Origin: an uncultured Muribaculaceae bacterium
GTDB lineage: Bacteria > Bacteroidota > Bacteroidia > Bacteroidales > Muribaculaceae
Direction of reading: 5' to 3'
Assembly: GCA_910579675.1 (NCBI GenBank)
Contig: CAJTUF010000012.1
Location: 22,264-86,263 of the forward strand
Length of the DNA stretch: 64,000 nucleotides
Below the pieces are notes generated by a model. The model saw nothing but the letters and a program-made list of their open reading frames with translations. It was not told the origin of the DNA and made no database searches. This document shows, piece by piece, positions 1 to 10,200 of the stretch. The translations under genes were made by a program, and so were the position numbers. How positions within the stretch are numbered: position 1 is the first letter of the stretch; the number at the start of each line of letters is the position of its first letter.

Positions 1-2
1 CG

Positions 3-1922
3 GTCTACGACTCATATACCAGCGACGACCTGCTCATGATGCTCGCCGACGGATCGGGCACCCGCCCCTCGTCGGATGCCTATTCGATAGCCGTGGGGCG
101 CATACCGGCCCCAACCCTATCGGCGCTCACCACCTATGTCGACAAGATGGAGGCCTACCGCAACATCAAGGATGACCGCGGATGGAAAAACCGCATTCTC
201 CTCGTGGCCGACGACGGCAACGGCGGCAGCCACATGGATCAGAGCGAGCGTCAGGCAGCAGCCATCCTGGCATCCGACGGGGGCAGCCGCATGACCCTCA
301 CCAAAGCATATATCGACGCATTCGACATAGTGGGCGGCGAAGCCACCGGCGCCCGGGAGCGACAGATGCGGTCGCTCGACGACGGAGTGGTGTGGTGGAA
401 TTTCATAGGACATGCCGGCACAAACTTCCTCACCGGCGACAACATGCTCACCCTCTCCGACATAAGCAGCCTCTATCTGAAGCGGCTGCCGTTTCTCTAC
501 GGAGCCACCTGCTCCTTTGTGCGTTGGGACGGCCAGCAGCCCTCGGGCACCGAGGAGCTTGCTTTCCACCCCTCGGGTGGCGTGATAGCCGCCATCTCCG
601 CCACCCGCGAGGTGTATATCGAGCAAAACGGCTACTTCTCTGAGGCGATAGGTGCCGAGGCATTCCGCCGGCGCCCCGACGGCCTCCTACCCACCATAGG
701 CGAGTTTTTCCGTGCCGCAAAAAACCGTCTCGCATCCCCCTCGGGCAAGTCTAATGCCAATAAGCTGCGCTATGTGCTCCTCGGCGATCCGGCCATGCGC
801 CTCGCCACCCCCTCGGCCTCGGTCGAGGTGGCCACCATAGCCGGAATAGCAGCCGACGGATCGGCGCCCGAGCCTCCGGTGGTCATGGCGCGCCAGCGGC
901 TCAACGTGACCGGCACCATTACCGACCCCACCGGCCAGCCTCTCACCGGATTTAACGGCACAGTGGGCGCCACGCTCTATGATGCCGAATATTCCACCAC
1001 CTCGAAAGGCCGCACCACCGCCAACGACGGCGAAGGGCGCCAAGTGACCTTCGAGGAGCAGGGGAGCCGCCTCTATGCCGGACGCGACAGCGTGGTGGCA
1101 GGCCGCTTCTCGCTGTCGATAGCAATGCCCGATCAGGTGTCCGACAACTTCCGCCCCGCAGCCATAGCCCTCTATGCTGTGGCGGCCGACGGCACCGAGG
1201 CCACCGGGGCCAACCGCAACTTCTATGTCTACGGCTACGACGACACCGCCGATCTCGACCTCACCCCTCCGGTGATTGAATATGCCTATCTCAACCATCA
1301 GAGCTTTGCCGACGGCGACGCGGTCAATCCCTCGCCAATGTTCATAGCCCGCGTGACCGACGACACCGGCATCAACCTATCGGCTGCAGGAGTGGGGCGC
1401 CGCATGAGCCTCACACTCGACGGCAAGACCTCGCTGCCCGATGTGGCACAATACTTCACCCCGTCGGCCGACGGCACCCCCGGCGGCACGGTGGCTTATC
1501 CTCTGTCCGACCTCTCCGACGGCCATCACGACCTCACATTCCGCGTCTACGACACCTCGGGCAACTCGGCCCGCGCCACCATCAACTTTGCTGTGGCCCA
1601 GGGGTTGGAACCTAAATTTTTTGAGGTGTTCAGCGACGCCAATCCCGCGCGCACCGAAGCCAACTTCTACTTGCGCCACGACCGCCCCGACGCTACCCTT
1701 TCCGTAACCATTGCCGTGTATAATCTACTGGGACACATGGTGTGGACCTCAACCTCGACCGACCGCTCGGATATGTTCCTCTCGGCCCCGATCCACTGGG
1801 ATCTGCGCGACATGGGAGGCCGGAGAGTGCAGCGTGGCATCTACATCTACCGGGCCACCGCAACCACCCCCGACGGGACCCCGCAGAGCGTAGGTGGCCG
1901 GATCGCTGTGGCCGCCCCCTGA
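3..1922 (+). CDS. porU: Type IX secretion sortase PorU (C25 peptidase family), 5' truncated by window edge
   Basis: The frame is open to the left edge, so only the last 639 residues are visible. PorU is the cell-surface sortase that removes the C-terminal signal of type IX secretion cargo and attaches the cargo to anionic lipopolysaccharide. The gingipain-type catalytic fold is recognisable: a GRIPA stretch, the histidine in WNFIGHAG, the cysteine in YGATCSF, and LLGDPAMRL at the end of the peptidase domain. After it come Ig-like beta domains and a C-terminal sorting-type domain (about the last 90 residues) ending in a beta-rich stretch with GIYIYR. No porV follows; the next item is a propeller-gene remnant. 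A gingipain-like protease is the alternative, but the domain order and the spacing of the motifs fit PorU better. Confidence 0.85.
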   Translation, partial: VYDSYTSDDLLMMLADGSGTRPSSDAYSIAVGRIPAPTLSALTTYVDKMEAYRNIKDDRGWKNRILLVADDGNGGSHMDQSERQAAAILASDGGSRMTLTKAYIDAFDIVGGEATGARERQMRSLDDGVVWWNFIGHAGTNFLTGDNMLTLSDISSLYLKRLPFLYGATCSFVRWDGQQPSGTEELAFHPSGGVIAAISATREVYIEQNGYFSEAIGAEAFRRRPDGLLPTIGEFFRAAKNRLASPSGKSNANKLRYVLLGDPAMRLATPSASVEVATIAGIAADGSAPEPPVVMARQRLNVTGTITDPTGQPLTGFNGTVGATLYDAEYSTTSKGRTTANDGEGRQVTFEEQGSRLYAGRDSVVAGRFSLSIAMPDQVSDNFRPAAIALYAVAADGTEATGANRNFYVYGYDDTADLDLTPPVIEYAYLNHQSFADGDAVNPSPMFIARVTDDTGINLSAAGVGRRMSLTLDGKTSLPDVAQYFTPSADGTPGGTVAYPLSDLSDGHHDLTFRVYDTSGNSARATINFAVAQGLEPKFFEVFSDANPARTEANFYLRHDRPDATLSVTIAVYNLLGHMVWTSTSTDRSDMFLSAPIHWDLRDMGGRRVQRGIYIYRATATTPDGTPQSVGGRIAVAAP

Positions 1923-2180
1923 TCCTATTCTCCACTCTATGATGTGGCTACAGCCTGCGGCTGCGGCCCATCTCCCCACATCCCTGCAAAAAATATAGCC
2001 TGAACAGCCATAAATCAGCATCGTTGGACTAAAAGTAAAGAAATTCGGACGATTTTACATGGTCGATTCTGCAAAAACACACTTACTTTTCAACCAAATT
2101 CCAATCCGGAGCCACGGCACATGATACTCCGGCTGGGGATTCAAAACGCTATTGATTAATCTTGGCTCAATTAAGCGGGC

Positions 2181-2447
2181 ATGCAATGGCGGAAGATATA
2201 TGGATTTGCAGGCGCTTACTCGGGCCACAACGACATGGAGATTCAGACCGGCATAGCCGACAATACTGAATTGCATTTCTTCGACTGGGATGGAAATCCG
2301 GTTGCGAGAGTAGCACTTGCTGAGTATGTCAAGGCTTTTGACATGGATCCGCACTCACGACGCTTGCTCATAGTCACCGGCGACGATGAGATTAAATCCT
2401 ATGACGCATCGGCTATTATTGATGCATATGGGATAGCTGCCAAATAG
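2181..2447 (+). pseudogene. 3' remnant of a 6-bladed beta-propeller (BF3164-like) gene
   Basis: An 88-residue frame starts just after an in-frame stop at 2172-2174. It reads like the last blades of the 6-bladed beta-propeller lipoproteins found elsewhere in this window (48307-49506 and 62834-63910). The shared features are a phrase of the type FFDWDGNPVARVAL, then an FDMDPHSRRL stretch, then a closing strand. It has no signal peptide, lipobox or first blades, and I could not find the missing 5' part in any frame of the 260 bases upstream. A decayed gene is the most likely explanation; a small free-standing protein is possible but less likely. Confidence 0.55.
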
Positions 2448-2580
2448 TAGACACAGAAAGTTTGACAATCGTAACATCTAAGAATCAAGTAAATTAAAGG
2501 TTGATTATACTCCTGTTTCCCCCTCCTTTTTTTCGTGACTTTTGGATTATGACGAAGGAGTATTGACCGGCATGATGCGG

Positions 2581-2631
2581 GTGTAGCCCCGAGGCCGACC
2601 ACTCGACGTGGACGCTTGCCTGGGGCTACAC
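2581..2631 (+). terminator. Hairpin between the propeller remnant and the lipoprotein gene
   Basis: GTGTAGCCCC at 2581-2590 pairs perfectly with GGGGCTACAC at 2621-2630, with a further AGGC/GCCT pairing inside. A short T-rich run follows on the plus strand, so it fits termination of plus-strand transcription. Confidence 0.6.
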
Positions 2632-2666
2632 TCGTGTTTTGCCTGGTTGTCGGGCCGTGCGGTGGA

Positions 2667-3839
2667 TCAGCTTACTTTTACGGCGATAAGGTCGGAGTTG
2701 ATTTCGATATCGCCTTGCATGAGGAGATTTCTGAGCCATGACAGCACTCGCCATTGATCGGTGTAGACAGGTACATGGCCGGGATTGCCGGGATAGACAC
2801 CCTGTATCAACAGGCCCCATAGCTTCAAGGCATTTGCTCCGTCGAGATAAGAGAGGATCATGGCTGAGTCGGTGTAGCCTTGCAGACGATACACCGATGC
2901 TTCAGTGACCCATTCGGGTGATTTGACTGTGTACCACGCGGATGAGTAGCCAAACACATCGTCGGTGAGATCGCGCGCGTCCTCAAAGATTTCGTTGAAG
3001 CTCTCGGGGGCATAGGTGTAGAGATATCCCTCTGACGAGGGAAGGTAGCCAAACACGCGGTCGATGGCACGGTAGGAGCCTGTCGAGGTCTCGCGCATCT
3101 CCACATCCATCGAGCCGTCGGGATTGAAGGTAAACCTGGCGGCATCCCATCCGGTGGTGGCGCGGAGCGTGGTCATGGCATTTTCCATAAACCAGTCGAG
3201 CGCCTCGCCGGGATTAAGATTTTTACCCTCTACCTCAATCACCGGGTCAGGCCCACCCTTCAGCGACACCACAGAGCGCCTTATCCACTCGGTGTCAAAC
3301 TGAAGCTCATAGGTGTGGCCAACAGCCTTGAACGACGACATATCGGCCTCCACCCGGGCCGATAGCTTGCGGGTGCTCTCTTCGGTCGGGTTCTCTACTG
3401 TGCCTGAGAGATTAAACGTCACGGCTCCGTAGGTGCATACGCCTTCGAGATCCATACCATCGGGTGTGAGGGTGCCTTCCGACTCAAACACAGCCTGATT
3501 GAGCAGTGGATAAAAAGCCGATAACCCTTTATTGTGGTCGATGCCCATGCTCGGGAGCCATAATCCGCCGACGGTGAGATCCACGCTGTGGGACCCCGCC
3601 TCCAGCGATCCGTCGGCCCCATCGGGCAGAGTGATTGCCATCATGGTAGGTAAGTCATAGCCGTTGACGGTGAGGTCGACCTGCTTCTCGGCGAGTATGC
3701 CTGTGAGCTGGTTGCCGCTGGCTACGGGAGCAGGGGTGTCGTCAGAGCATGACCATAGCGACATTGCTGCGACTGCCGACAATGCAGCGGCGCCCGCCAT
3801 CCGGAGGCGCGACTTGCCACGTGATATATAATTGATCAT
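2667..3839 (-). CDS. Secreted lipoprotein of unknown function (possibly DUF4925-like)
   Basis: This is a 390-residue protein with a basic N-terminus, a hydrophobic stretch and a lipobox-type LWSC near residue 31, so it is probably a lipoprotein. The mature part alternates short beta-type stretches. Its repeated themes (a first module with LTVNGYDLP and LTVGGLWLP, then a predicted mixed alpha/beta part) resemble Bacteroides lipoproteins of the DUF4925 type. I am not certain of that family. A -7 box (TATCTTTA, 3876-3883) lies about 35 bases before the start, so it is probably transcribed alone. It sits downstream of the sulfatase operon on the same strand and may or may not belong to that locus. 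Confidence 0.7.
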   Translation of the reverse strand: MINYISRGKSRLRMAGAAALSAVAAMSLWSCSDDTPAPVASGNQLTGILAEKQVDLTVNGYDLPTMMAITLPDGADGSLEAGSHSVDLTVGGLWLPSMGIDHNKGLSAFYPLLNQAVFESEGTLTPDGMDLEGVCTYGAVTFNLSGTVENPTEESTRKLSARVEADMSSFKAVGHTYELQFDTEWIRRSVVSLKGGPDPVIEVEGKNLNPGEALDWFMENAMTTLRATTGWDAARFTFNPDGSMDVEMRETSTGSYRAIDRVFGYLPSSEGYLYTYAPESFNEIFEDARDLTDDVFGYSSAWYTVKSPEWVTEASVYRLQGYTDSAMILSYLDGANALKLWGLLIQGVYPGNPGHVPVYTDQWRVLSWLRNLLMQGDIEINSDLIAVKVS

Positions 3840-3875
3840 AAGAATGAAATGGAGTTTTTAAGATGTATCGAGTTG

Positions 3876-3883
3876 TAAAGATA
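3876..3883 (-). promoter_or_regulatory. -7 box of the 2667-3839 gene
   Basis: TATCTTTA on the minus strand matches the Bacteroidetes -7 element TAnnTTTG except for the last base. No clear TTG element lies upstream. Confidence 0.4.
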
Positions 3884-3974
3884 ACGGATTATTACCATAA
3901 AATTGCATCATCCCCAGCGCTTAACACATGTTAACGACAACGACGCGGCGTTCCGGGGGGCTATATACGCCGGG

Positions 3975-4007
3975 GGCGGCATAAACCATAGTCATGGCTA
4001 TGCCGCC
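3975..4007. terminator. Inverted repeat after the sulfatase operon
   Basis: GGCGGCATA (3975-3983) pairs with TATGCCGCC (3999-4007), with an inner CCAT/ATGG pairing. It lies just past the stop of the sulfatase gene. There is no T-run, so termination is only plausible. Confidence 0.4.
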
Positions 4008-4026
4008 TCCGTAATGATGATAGGGA

Positions 4027-5604
4027 TCACTCCCCCTTGTAGCCCCGGCGGGCGCGTACCCGACGGGCTATATTCTGCAGGTCGTAGACCACAGCAGGAT
4101 TTTCGAGCGCCACATTTTCGGTCTCGCCAAGGCTCTTGCTCATGTCGTAGAGCTGAGGCTGGGGAGCGTAGCCGGTCTCGATCTTCGGGCCCCAGGTGAT
4201 CATGGGGCTGCCGTCGAATGCCTCGATATATTTCCAGCGTGGAGTGCGGATCGACAGGTTGTTTGACTGCTCGACAATCCAGGGGGTGTCGGTGAGGTCG
4301 GTGCCGAGCAGATTGCCTATGCGGTCGCGGCTGTCGGGAGCTGCGCCCTGGGGCAGACGGGCTCCGATGAGCGACCCGAGCGATGCCATCCAGTCGATAT
4401 GCGACATGAGGGTGTTGTTTTCCTTGCCGGCTGGCACATGGCCGGGCCAACGCACTATGGCAGGCACCATCGTGCCGCCTTCAAAGGCGCTGTACTTATT
4501 GCCACGGTAGGGGCCGGTGGGGCGGTGTGAGCCCACAAGCTCCTCGGCTTGGTCGTCATAGCCATCGTCGAGCACAGGACCATTGTCGCTTGATAGGATC
4601 ACCAGCGTATTGTCGGCGATGCCGAGCGAATCGAGGGTCTCGAGCACGCGGCCGACGCTCCAGTCAAACTGGGCTATGGCGTCGCCGCGCAGGCCCATCT
4701 CGTTTTTGCCGCGGAAGCGATCGTGGGGGAATCGGGGCACATGGATATCGTTGGTGCAGAAATACATGAAGAATGGCTCGTCGGCCTTGGCGGCCTCGCG
4801 CATGAATCCGAGGGCATGGGCGGTGATGGAGTCGGCGATGTTCTCATCCTTCCACAGCGCCTTGCCGCCACCCTTCATGAATCCTATGCGGCCTATGCCG
4901 TTGACGATCGACATGTCGTGGCCGTGGGAGTGGCGCAGATTGGTCAGCAGCTCGGGATTCTCGCGCCCGGTGGGCTCACCCTCGAAGTTCTGACGATAGC
5001 TCACGTATATGGGCGCGGTGGGGTCGTAATTGGCCACCTTGCCATCTTCAATAAACACGCACGGCACACGGTCGGCCGTAGCCGCCATGATATAGTGATA
5101 GTCAAACCCTATGTCGGAGAGGCTTGCGGGGAGGGGGGCATTCCAGTCCTGCTCGCCGGTCTTGTCGCCCAGACCGAGGTGCCACTTGCCTATGGCCGCC
5201 GTGCGGTAGCCGGCATTGCGGAACATATCGGCCATGGTGTACTGGGTGGGGCGTATGATCATGCCGGCGTTTCCGGCGGCCACCCCTGTGTCGTCGCGTC
5301 GCCAGGCATACTCGCCGGTGAGGAGCGAGTAGCGTGAGGGAGTGGAGGTCGACGCCACGGCATGTACGTTGGTAAACTTGGTGCCCTGCGAGGCGAGGCG
5401 GTTCACGGCCGGTGTCTTCACCCTTGTGGCGCCATAGGGTTCCATGTCGCCGTAGCCGAGGTCGTCGGCAAGGATTATTATCACATTGGGATTTTTAGGA
5501 GCCTGCTCTTTATGCTCCTTAGCTTTGGCCGGAGCAGTGGCACCCCATGCCTGGAAGAGCATGGGGGCCATTGCTGTAGCCGCGAGAATGGATTTGGATC
5601 TCAT
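4027..5604 (-). CDS. S1-family sulfatase, serine-type
   Basis: This is a secreted 525-residue sulfatase that hydrolyses sulfate esters, probably on glycans. A signal peptide covers about residues 1-28. Metal ligands are in ILADDLGYGD (D47 and D48). The modification motif is S87-T-P-S-R, so the catalytic formylglycine must come from serine, which needs an anaerobic sulfatase-maturating enzyme; none is encoded here. GKWHLGLG and the later SSDNGP motif complete the S1 catalytic site. It is the third gene of a SusC-SusD-sulfatase operon, 24 bases after susD. The carbohydrate substrate cannot be read from the sequence; mucin or glycosaminoglycan sulfates are the usual ones in gut relatives. Confidence 0.93.
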   Translation of the reverse strand: MRSKSILAATAMAPMLFQAWGATAPAKAKEHKEQAPKNPNVIIILADDLGYGDMEPYGATRVKTPAVNRLASQGTKFTNVHAVASTSTPSRYSLLTGEYAWRRDDTGVAAGNAGMIIRPTQYTMADMFRNAGYRTAAIGKWHLGLGDKTGEQDWNAPLPASLSDIGFDYHYIMAATADRVPCVFIEDGKVANYDPTAPIYVSYRQNFEGEPTGRENPELLTNLRHSHGHDMSIVNGIGRIGFMKGGGKALWKDENIADSITAHALGFMREAAKADEPFFMYFCTNDIHVPRFPHDRFRGKNEMGLRGDAIAQFDWSVGRVLETLDSLGIADNTLVILSSDNGPVLDDGYDDQAEELVGSHRPTGPYRGNKYSAFEGGTMVPAIVRWPGHVPAGKENNTLMSHIDWMASLGSLIGARLPQGAAPDSRDRIGNLLGTDLTDTPWIVEQSNNLSIRTPRWKYIEAFDGSPMITWGPKIETGYAPQPQLYDMSKSLGETENVALENPAVVYDLQNIARRVRARRGYKGE

Positions 5605-5628
5605 TGTCGATCAGTAGTAAAGGGGAGA

Positions 5629-7272
5629 TTACTCCGGGTCTCGGAGGTTGGGGTTGATATTCTGCTCACCGAGCGGGATGGGCCACTTATAGTCGGCGGG
5701 ATTGCGGAAGTCGCGGCGCCCGACATACCAACGGCAGTTGCCGGTGGGATCGACCACTTTGGTCGACGAAGCGTAGAGGGCCGATCCGGGATAGGGCGCG
5801 CCCCAGATCTCGCCGACAAGCACCTCATGGGCAATGTTCCAGCGGAGAAGATCCCAGTAGCGGGTGCCCTCGTAGGCAAGCTCCACGCGGCGTTCGTGGC
5901 GCATTGCGGCGCGCATCTGGTCGGTCGAGCCGGCGGTGACTGCGGGCATAGCCACATCGGCGCGTGAGCGGATGGCGTTGAGTGTAAGGTCCACCACTTC
6001 CTGAGTCACAGGCTGGCCGCTCTCGATCACACACTCGAGATAGCCCAAAAGCACCTCGGCATAGCGTATGACGGGCACCACCACGCTGTAGCTGTTGAGG
6101 TCGTTGATGCCACCTTCGTCGTAGAACTTGCGCCACATGAATCCGGTCTTGGAGGCTTCCGACGAATAGTCGATACGCTCTTTGAGGGCGGCCGAATAGT
6201 CGGGGCTCATGCGGTATTCGGTGCCCTTGAAGGTAGCACCGTTGTAGTAGATGGTGTAGTCGAGACGTGGATCACGGTTTTCGCCGAGATTGTCGGGGTT
6301 GTAGCGTGGATCGTCGTAGCTGAACGGTGTACCGTCGGTAAATTCATACTCCTCGAAAAGACCTGCGGCAGGGTTGGAGAGGCTCCAGCCTCCATCTTTG
6401 GCCGAGAGACACTGCTGCGGATGACCCCATCCGAAGAAGTTTTCGAGATATTCGATATAGAAGATATTCTCGCGGTTTGACGAGCCTGATCCGGCAAGGA
6501 AGAGCTCGGAATAGACCGGATGGATGGCATTGTCGCCCAGATCAATGATCTGCTTGTAGGCGGCGGCGCCGGCAGCCCAGTCGTGGAGCAGCATGTAAGT
6601 GCGGCCCGCAAAGGCGAGGGCGGCCTGCTTGCATGCGCGGCCTGTCTCGGAGCCGCTTATTGCCGAGAAGCGGGGCAGATCGGCAGCAGCGGCCATAAAC
6701 TCATCGGCACACCATTTGAGGATATTGGCCTGAGTCTCGCGGGTCACGTTGTTGGACTCCTCACCGGTCAGAGGCTCTGTCACCAGTGGCACATCCTTGA
6801 AGTAGCTTGCCAGATAATGGTACTGGGTGGCACGGAGAAACCGCACTTCAGCCACGAGGCGTGTCTTTTCTGCGCCGTCGGCCATGTTGACAATGCCGTC
6901 GAGGAAGCGGTTGCAGCGGCCGATACGCTTGTAGGCCGACGACCAGTAGTTGGCGAGCTGGCCATTGTTGTTTTGCAGCTTGCCGCTCGAGAAGATGAAG
7001 AGGGGACTGTTTTCGCCACGGCGGTCGAAAGCATTGTCGGTCATGTGGTCCATGAACTGCAAGCCCTGATACGACCAGAAGTCGCTCACGTTATATTCCA
7101 GACCGTTGGATATCTGTCCGCGGTAGATTGCGGTGAGCGCGAGAGTTGCGTTTTTGGGATTGTCCCAGAAGTTGTCTGACGAAAGACTGGTGAGCGGAGT
7201 ACGCTCAAGGTCGCATGACTGAAGCCCCGTCAGCAAGGCCAGTCCGATCAATATTTTGGATATCGATTTCAT
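5629..7272 (-). CDS. SusD/RagB-family glycan-binding lipoprotein
   Basis: This is a 547-residue outer-membrane surface lipoprotein that caps a SusC transporter and binds the glycan to be imported. The N-terminus has a hydrophobic signal and the lipobox LQSC, followed by an N-terminal SusD-like TPR region (NFWDNPKNA, RNRFLDGI-type helices). The C-terminal RagB/SusD domain ends in YKWPIPLGEQNINPNL, a typical family ending. It lies 17 bases after the SusC gene and 24 bases before the sulfatase, so the three are surely one transcript. Substrate specificity is not visible. Confidence 0.93.
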   Translation of the reverse strand: MKSISKILIGLALLTGLQSCDLERTPLTSLSSDNFWDNPKNATLALTAIYRGQISNGLEYNVSDFWSYQGLQFMDHMTDNAFDRRGENSPLFIFSSGKLQNNNGQLANYWSSAYKRIGRCNRFLDGIVNMADGAEKTRLVAEVRFLRATQYHYLASYFKDVPLVTEPLTGEESNNVTRETQANILKWCADEFMAAAADLPRFSAISGSETGRACKQAALAFAGRTYMLLHDWAAGAAAYKQIIDLGDNAIHPVYSELFLAGSGSSNRENIFYIEYLENFFGWGHPQQCLSAKDGGWSLSNPAAGLFEEYEFTDGTPFSYDDPRYNPDNLGENRDPRLDYTIYYNGATFKGTEYRMSPDYSAALKERIDYSSEASKTGFMWRKFYDEGGINDLNSYSVVVPVIRYAEVLLGYLECVIESGQPVTQEVVDLTLNAIRSRADVAMPAVTAGSTDQMRAAMRHERRVELAYEGTRYWDLLRWNIAHEVLVGEIWGAPYPGSALYASSTKVVDPTGNCRWYVGRRDFRNPADYKWPIPLGEQNINPNLRDPE

Positions 7273-7289
7273 TTCGGTAGGGGGGGATC

Positions 7290-10200
7290 TTAGATGTTGA
7301 TGGTCAGGCCGAAGGTATATGAGCGCATGGTGGGATAGTAGGAACCGCCGTTGTTGCGCTTCTCAGGATCCCATCCGTCGGGATAGTCGTTGAAGCTCAG
7401 CGGGTTGTCGAGAGTGATATAGGCTCTGATACCTGACAGGCCGAGATGCTTCACGGTGTTTTGCGGGAGTGTGTAGCCGAGCTGTATGTTGCGCACCTTC
7501 AGGAACCATGCGTTGCGCACCCAGAAGTCGGAGGTGAGGGTGTTGCGGCTACCGGCATTGGAATAGGCCTCCAGACGCGGATATCCGGGATAGCGGTTGT
7601 CTTTCTGCACATTCCAGCACTCCTCCATCTGCCAGCGCTGTATGTTGCCTTCCTGCCAGAAAGCATATCCGGCATAGGTGGAGAGCATGCCGCTCACCTT
7701 GGCCACGCCCTGCAGGAGGAAACTGAAGTCAAACCCTTTCCAGTCGAGGCCGGCGCTGAGACCGAAGGTATATTTGGGTATGTTGGAGCCGAGGAAGGTG
7801 CGGTCGGCAGTGGTCACCTTGCCGTCGCCGTCGATATCGACATACCTTATGTCGCCGGCACCGGCACCCTTGGCTATCGCGCTCTGGTCGGGCCAGTCCT
7901 TGACTTCATCGTCGGAGAGGAACACGCCGTCGGTCTTGTAGCCATAGATCATCTGCATGGGGTAGCCGATGAAGAGGTTGGAGCCGTTGCCCACCATGCC
8001 GTTGTTTTGTGTCACATTGCCCATACCGAGGGTCTGCACCTTGTTGTTGATGATGGTGAAGTTGCCGCTCACGCGGTAGTTGACATCACCGATGCGGTTG
8101 CGGTGGCCGATCTCAAATTCCCAGCCGCGGTTGGTAACCTCGCCGGTATTGATCTGCGACACTGCCAGGCCGAAGATGCTCGAGAAGCTGGCCGATGGTG
8201 TATAGAGAATGTCCTTGGTGCGACGGTCGAAGTAAGAGGCGTTGAAGGTAAGTCGGTTGTTGAAGAAGCCTGTCTCAAGACCTATGTCCCATGTATGGGT
8301 TTTCTCCCACTTGAGGTTGGGGTCGACATAGGTGGTGATGGCAGCGCCCTGGGTAAACACTCCTCCAAACACATAGTTGGAGCCGAGAGCGTAGACGCTC
8401 TGGTAGGGGTAGTTGCCTATGTTATTATTACCGAGAATACCGTAGGAAGCCTTGAGCTTGAGATTGTTGACAAAGCTGAGGCTTTCGTTTTCTTTCCAGA
8501 AATTCTCATTGGCTATACGCCAGCCGGCACCCACTGAGGGGAAGAAACCATATTTGCTGTCGGTGGGGAAGCGGCTCGATCCGTCGTAGCGGAAGGTGCC
8601 TTCGAGGAGATAGCGCTCGTCGTAGTTGTAGTTAAGACGTCCGATCACCGACTGCACGGCCCAGTCGTAGCCGCCGCCGCTGTTGGTCTGGCCGTCGACA
8701 CCGCCTGCCGAGAGATAAGGCACATCGTCGGAGGGATAATTGTTGCGGTAGCCACCTATCGTGCGCTGGTTCTCATCCTCCCATGTGTAGCCCAGAAGGG
8801 CGCCGATATGGTGGCGTCCGAGATCCACATTGTAGTCAAGGAGGCCCTGGAAGGTCTTGTAGGCGGTGCGCGACCATGCCTCGCTGAGCGACGACGGGCC
8901 GGTGCCGCGGCCATCGGTCAGGGTCATGTCGGCGCGGTAGTTGCGCTGGCGTCCGGTGGTGTAGTTGTAGCCGCCGATCACCTTGGCTTTGAGACCGGGG
9001 ATGATCTCGTATTCAAAGTTGATCTGGGCCTTGTAGCGGTCGATGGCATCGTTGTAGAACGAATTGCAGTCGAGCCATGCCAGAGGAGTGCCCATAAGTT
9101 TGGGACCGAGGCCCACTGTGCCGTCCTGCATATATGTGGGCACCAGACCCGGGAAGCGCAGTGCGCTGACCACTATGCCGCCGTTGCCGCCGGTATCCAT
9201 CGAGCCCGGGGTCGACGGTTCGTGCCGGTTGCCGAAGGTGCCGTTGACAAGCACACCCATGGTGAGGTTTTTGGCCAGATTGGCGCGGAGATTGAGGCGA
9301 CCGTTGAAGCGGTCGTAATAGCTCTTTTTGAAGAAGCCGTTGGTGCGCATATAGGCGGCGGTGAGCTGATAGCTCACGCGCGATGATCCGCCGCTGATGC
9401 TCAGTTCATGCTTGGTCTGCACGGGGTGGCTACCCAAAAGCTCCTCAAGATACATCTCATCAGCATAATTGTCGGGGTCGCTTCCGTCGCGGTATTTCTG
9501 AATCATCTCGGGGGTGTAGCTCTCGGTGCCTACAGCCATATTGTAAAACTCGGCATATTCATATGAATGGGCGAGCTTTGGCAGGTCGTCGGCCGAGCTC
9601 CAGCCCACGGTGCCGTTGTAGGTGACGCGGGTCTTGCCCTCGCGACCATTTTTGGTGGTGACAAGTATCACACCGTTGGCGGCTCGCGAGCCGTAGATGG
9701 CTGCCGATGCCGCATCCTTGAGCACCGAGATGCTCTCGATTTCGGCGGGGGTAAGATCGTTCATGTTGCCGGGAAGTCCGTCGACAAGGATCAGAGGCGA
9801 CGGATCTGCTCCAAAAGAGCCTACGCCGCGCACGCGGATAGTGCCCTGATCAGAGCCCGGGCTGCCCGACGACTGTGTGATGGTGACACCCGACAGATAG
9901 CCGTTGATCATATTTGACACGCTGCCGCCGGTGCGGCCCTCGAGCTGCTTGCTGTCGACGGTAGAGATGGAACCTACTACATTGACTTTCTTCTGCACGC
10001 CATAACCCACTACGACAACCTCGCTGAGATCCTGCGAGGCCGATTTCATCACGGTGTGCACATCCTCGCCTGCCTTGACGGCGGTAAGACTGTAGCCCAC
10101 ATAGGTGATCTCAAGTGTGGAGCCGGGTGCTACCCGGATGGCGTAATGGCCGTTGAGGTCGGTGGTGACTACATTGGATGGATTGCCCTTTTCGGTTACT

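Larger units (their letters stand above)
1923..2666. other. Gene-poor interval between porU and the minus-strand lipoprotein gene
   Basis: This interval is AT-richer than the genes around it. It holds the propeller-gene remnant at 2181-2447 and a terminator-like hairpin at 2581-2631. I see no complete gene or RNA gene here. Confidence 0.6.

Noticed and set aside
3841..4020. Possible small gene or riboswitch between the lipoprotein and the sulfatase genes
   Set aside because: Only an inverted repeat and a -7 box are visible; no conserved aptamer motif or coding frame with a start signal.
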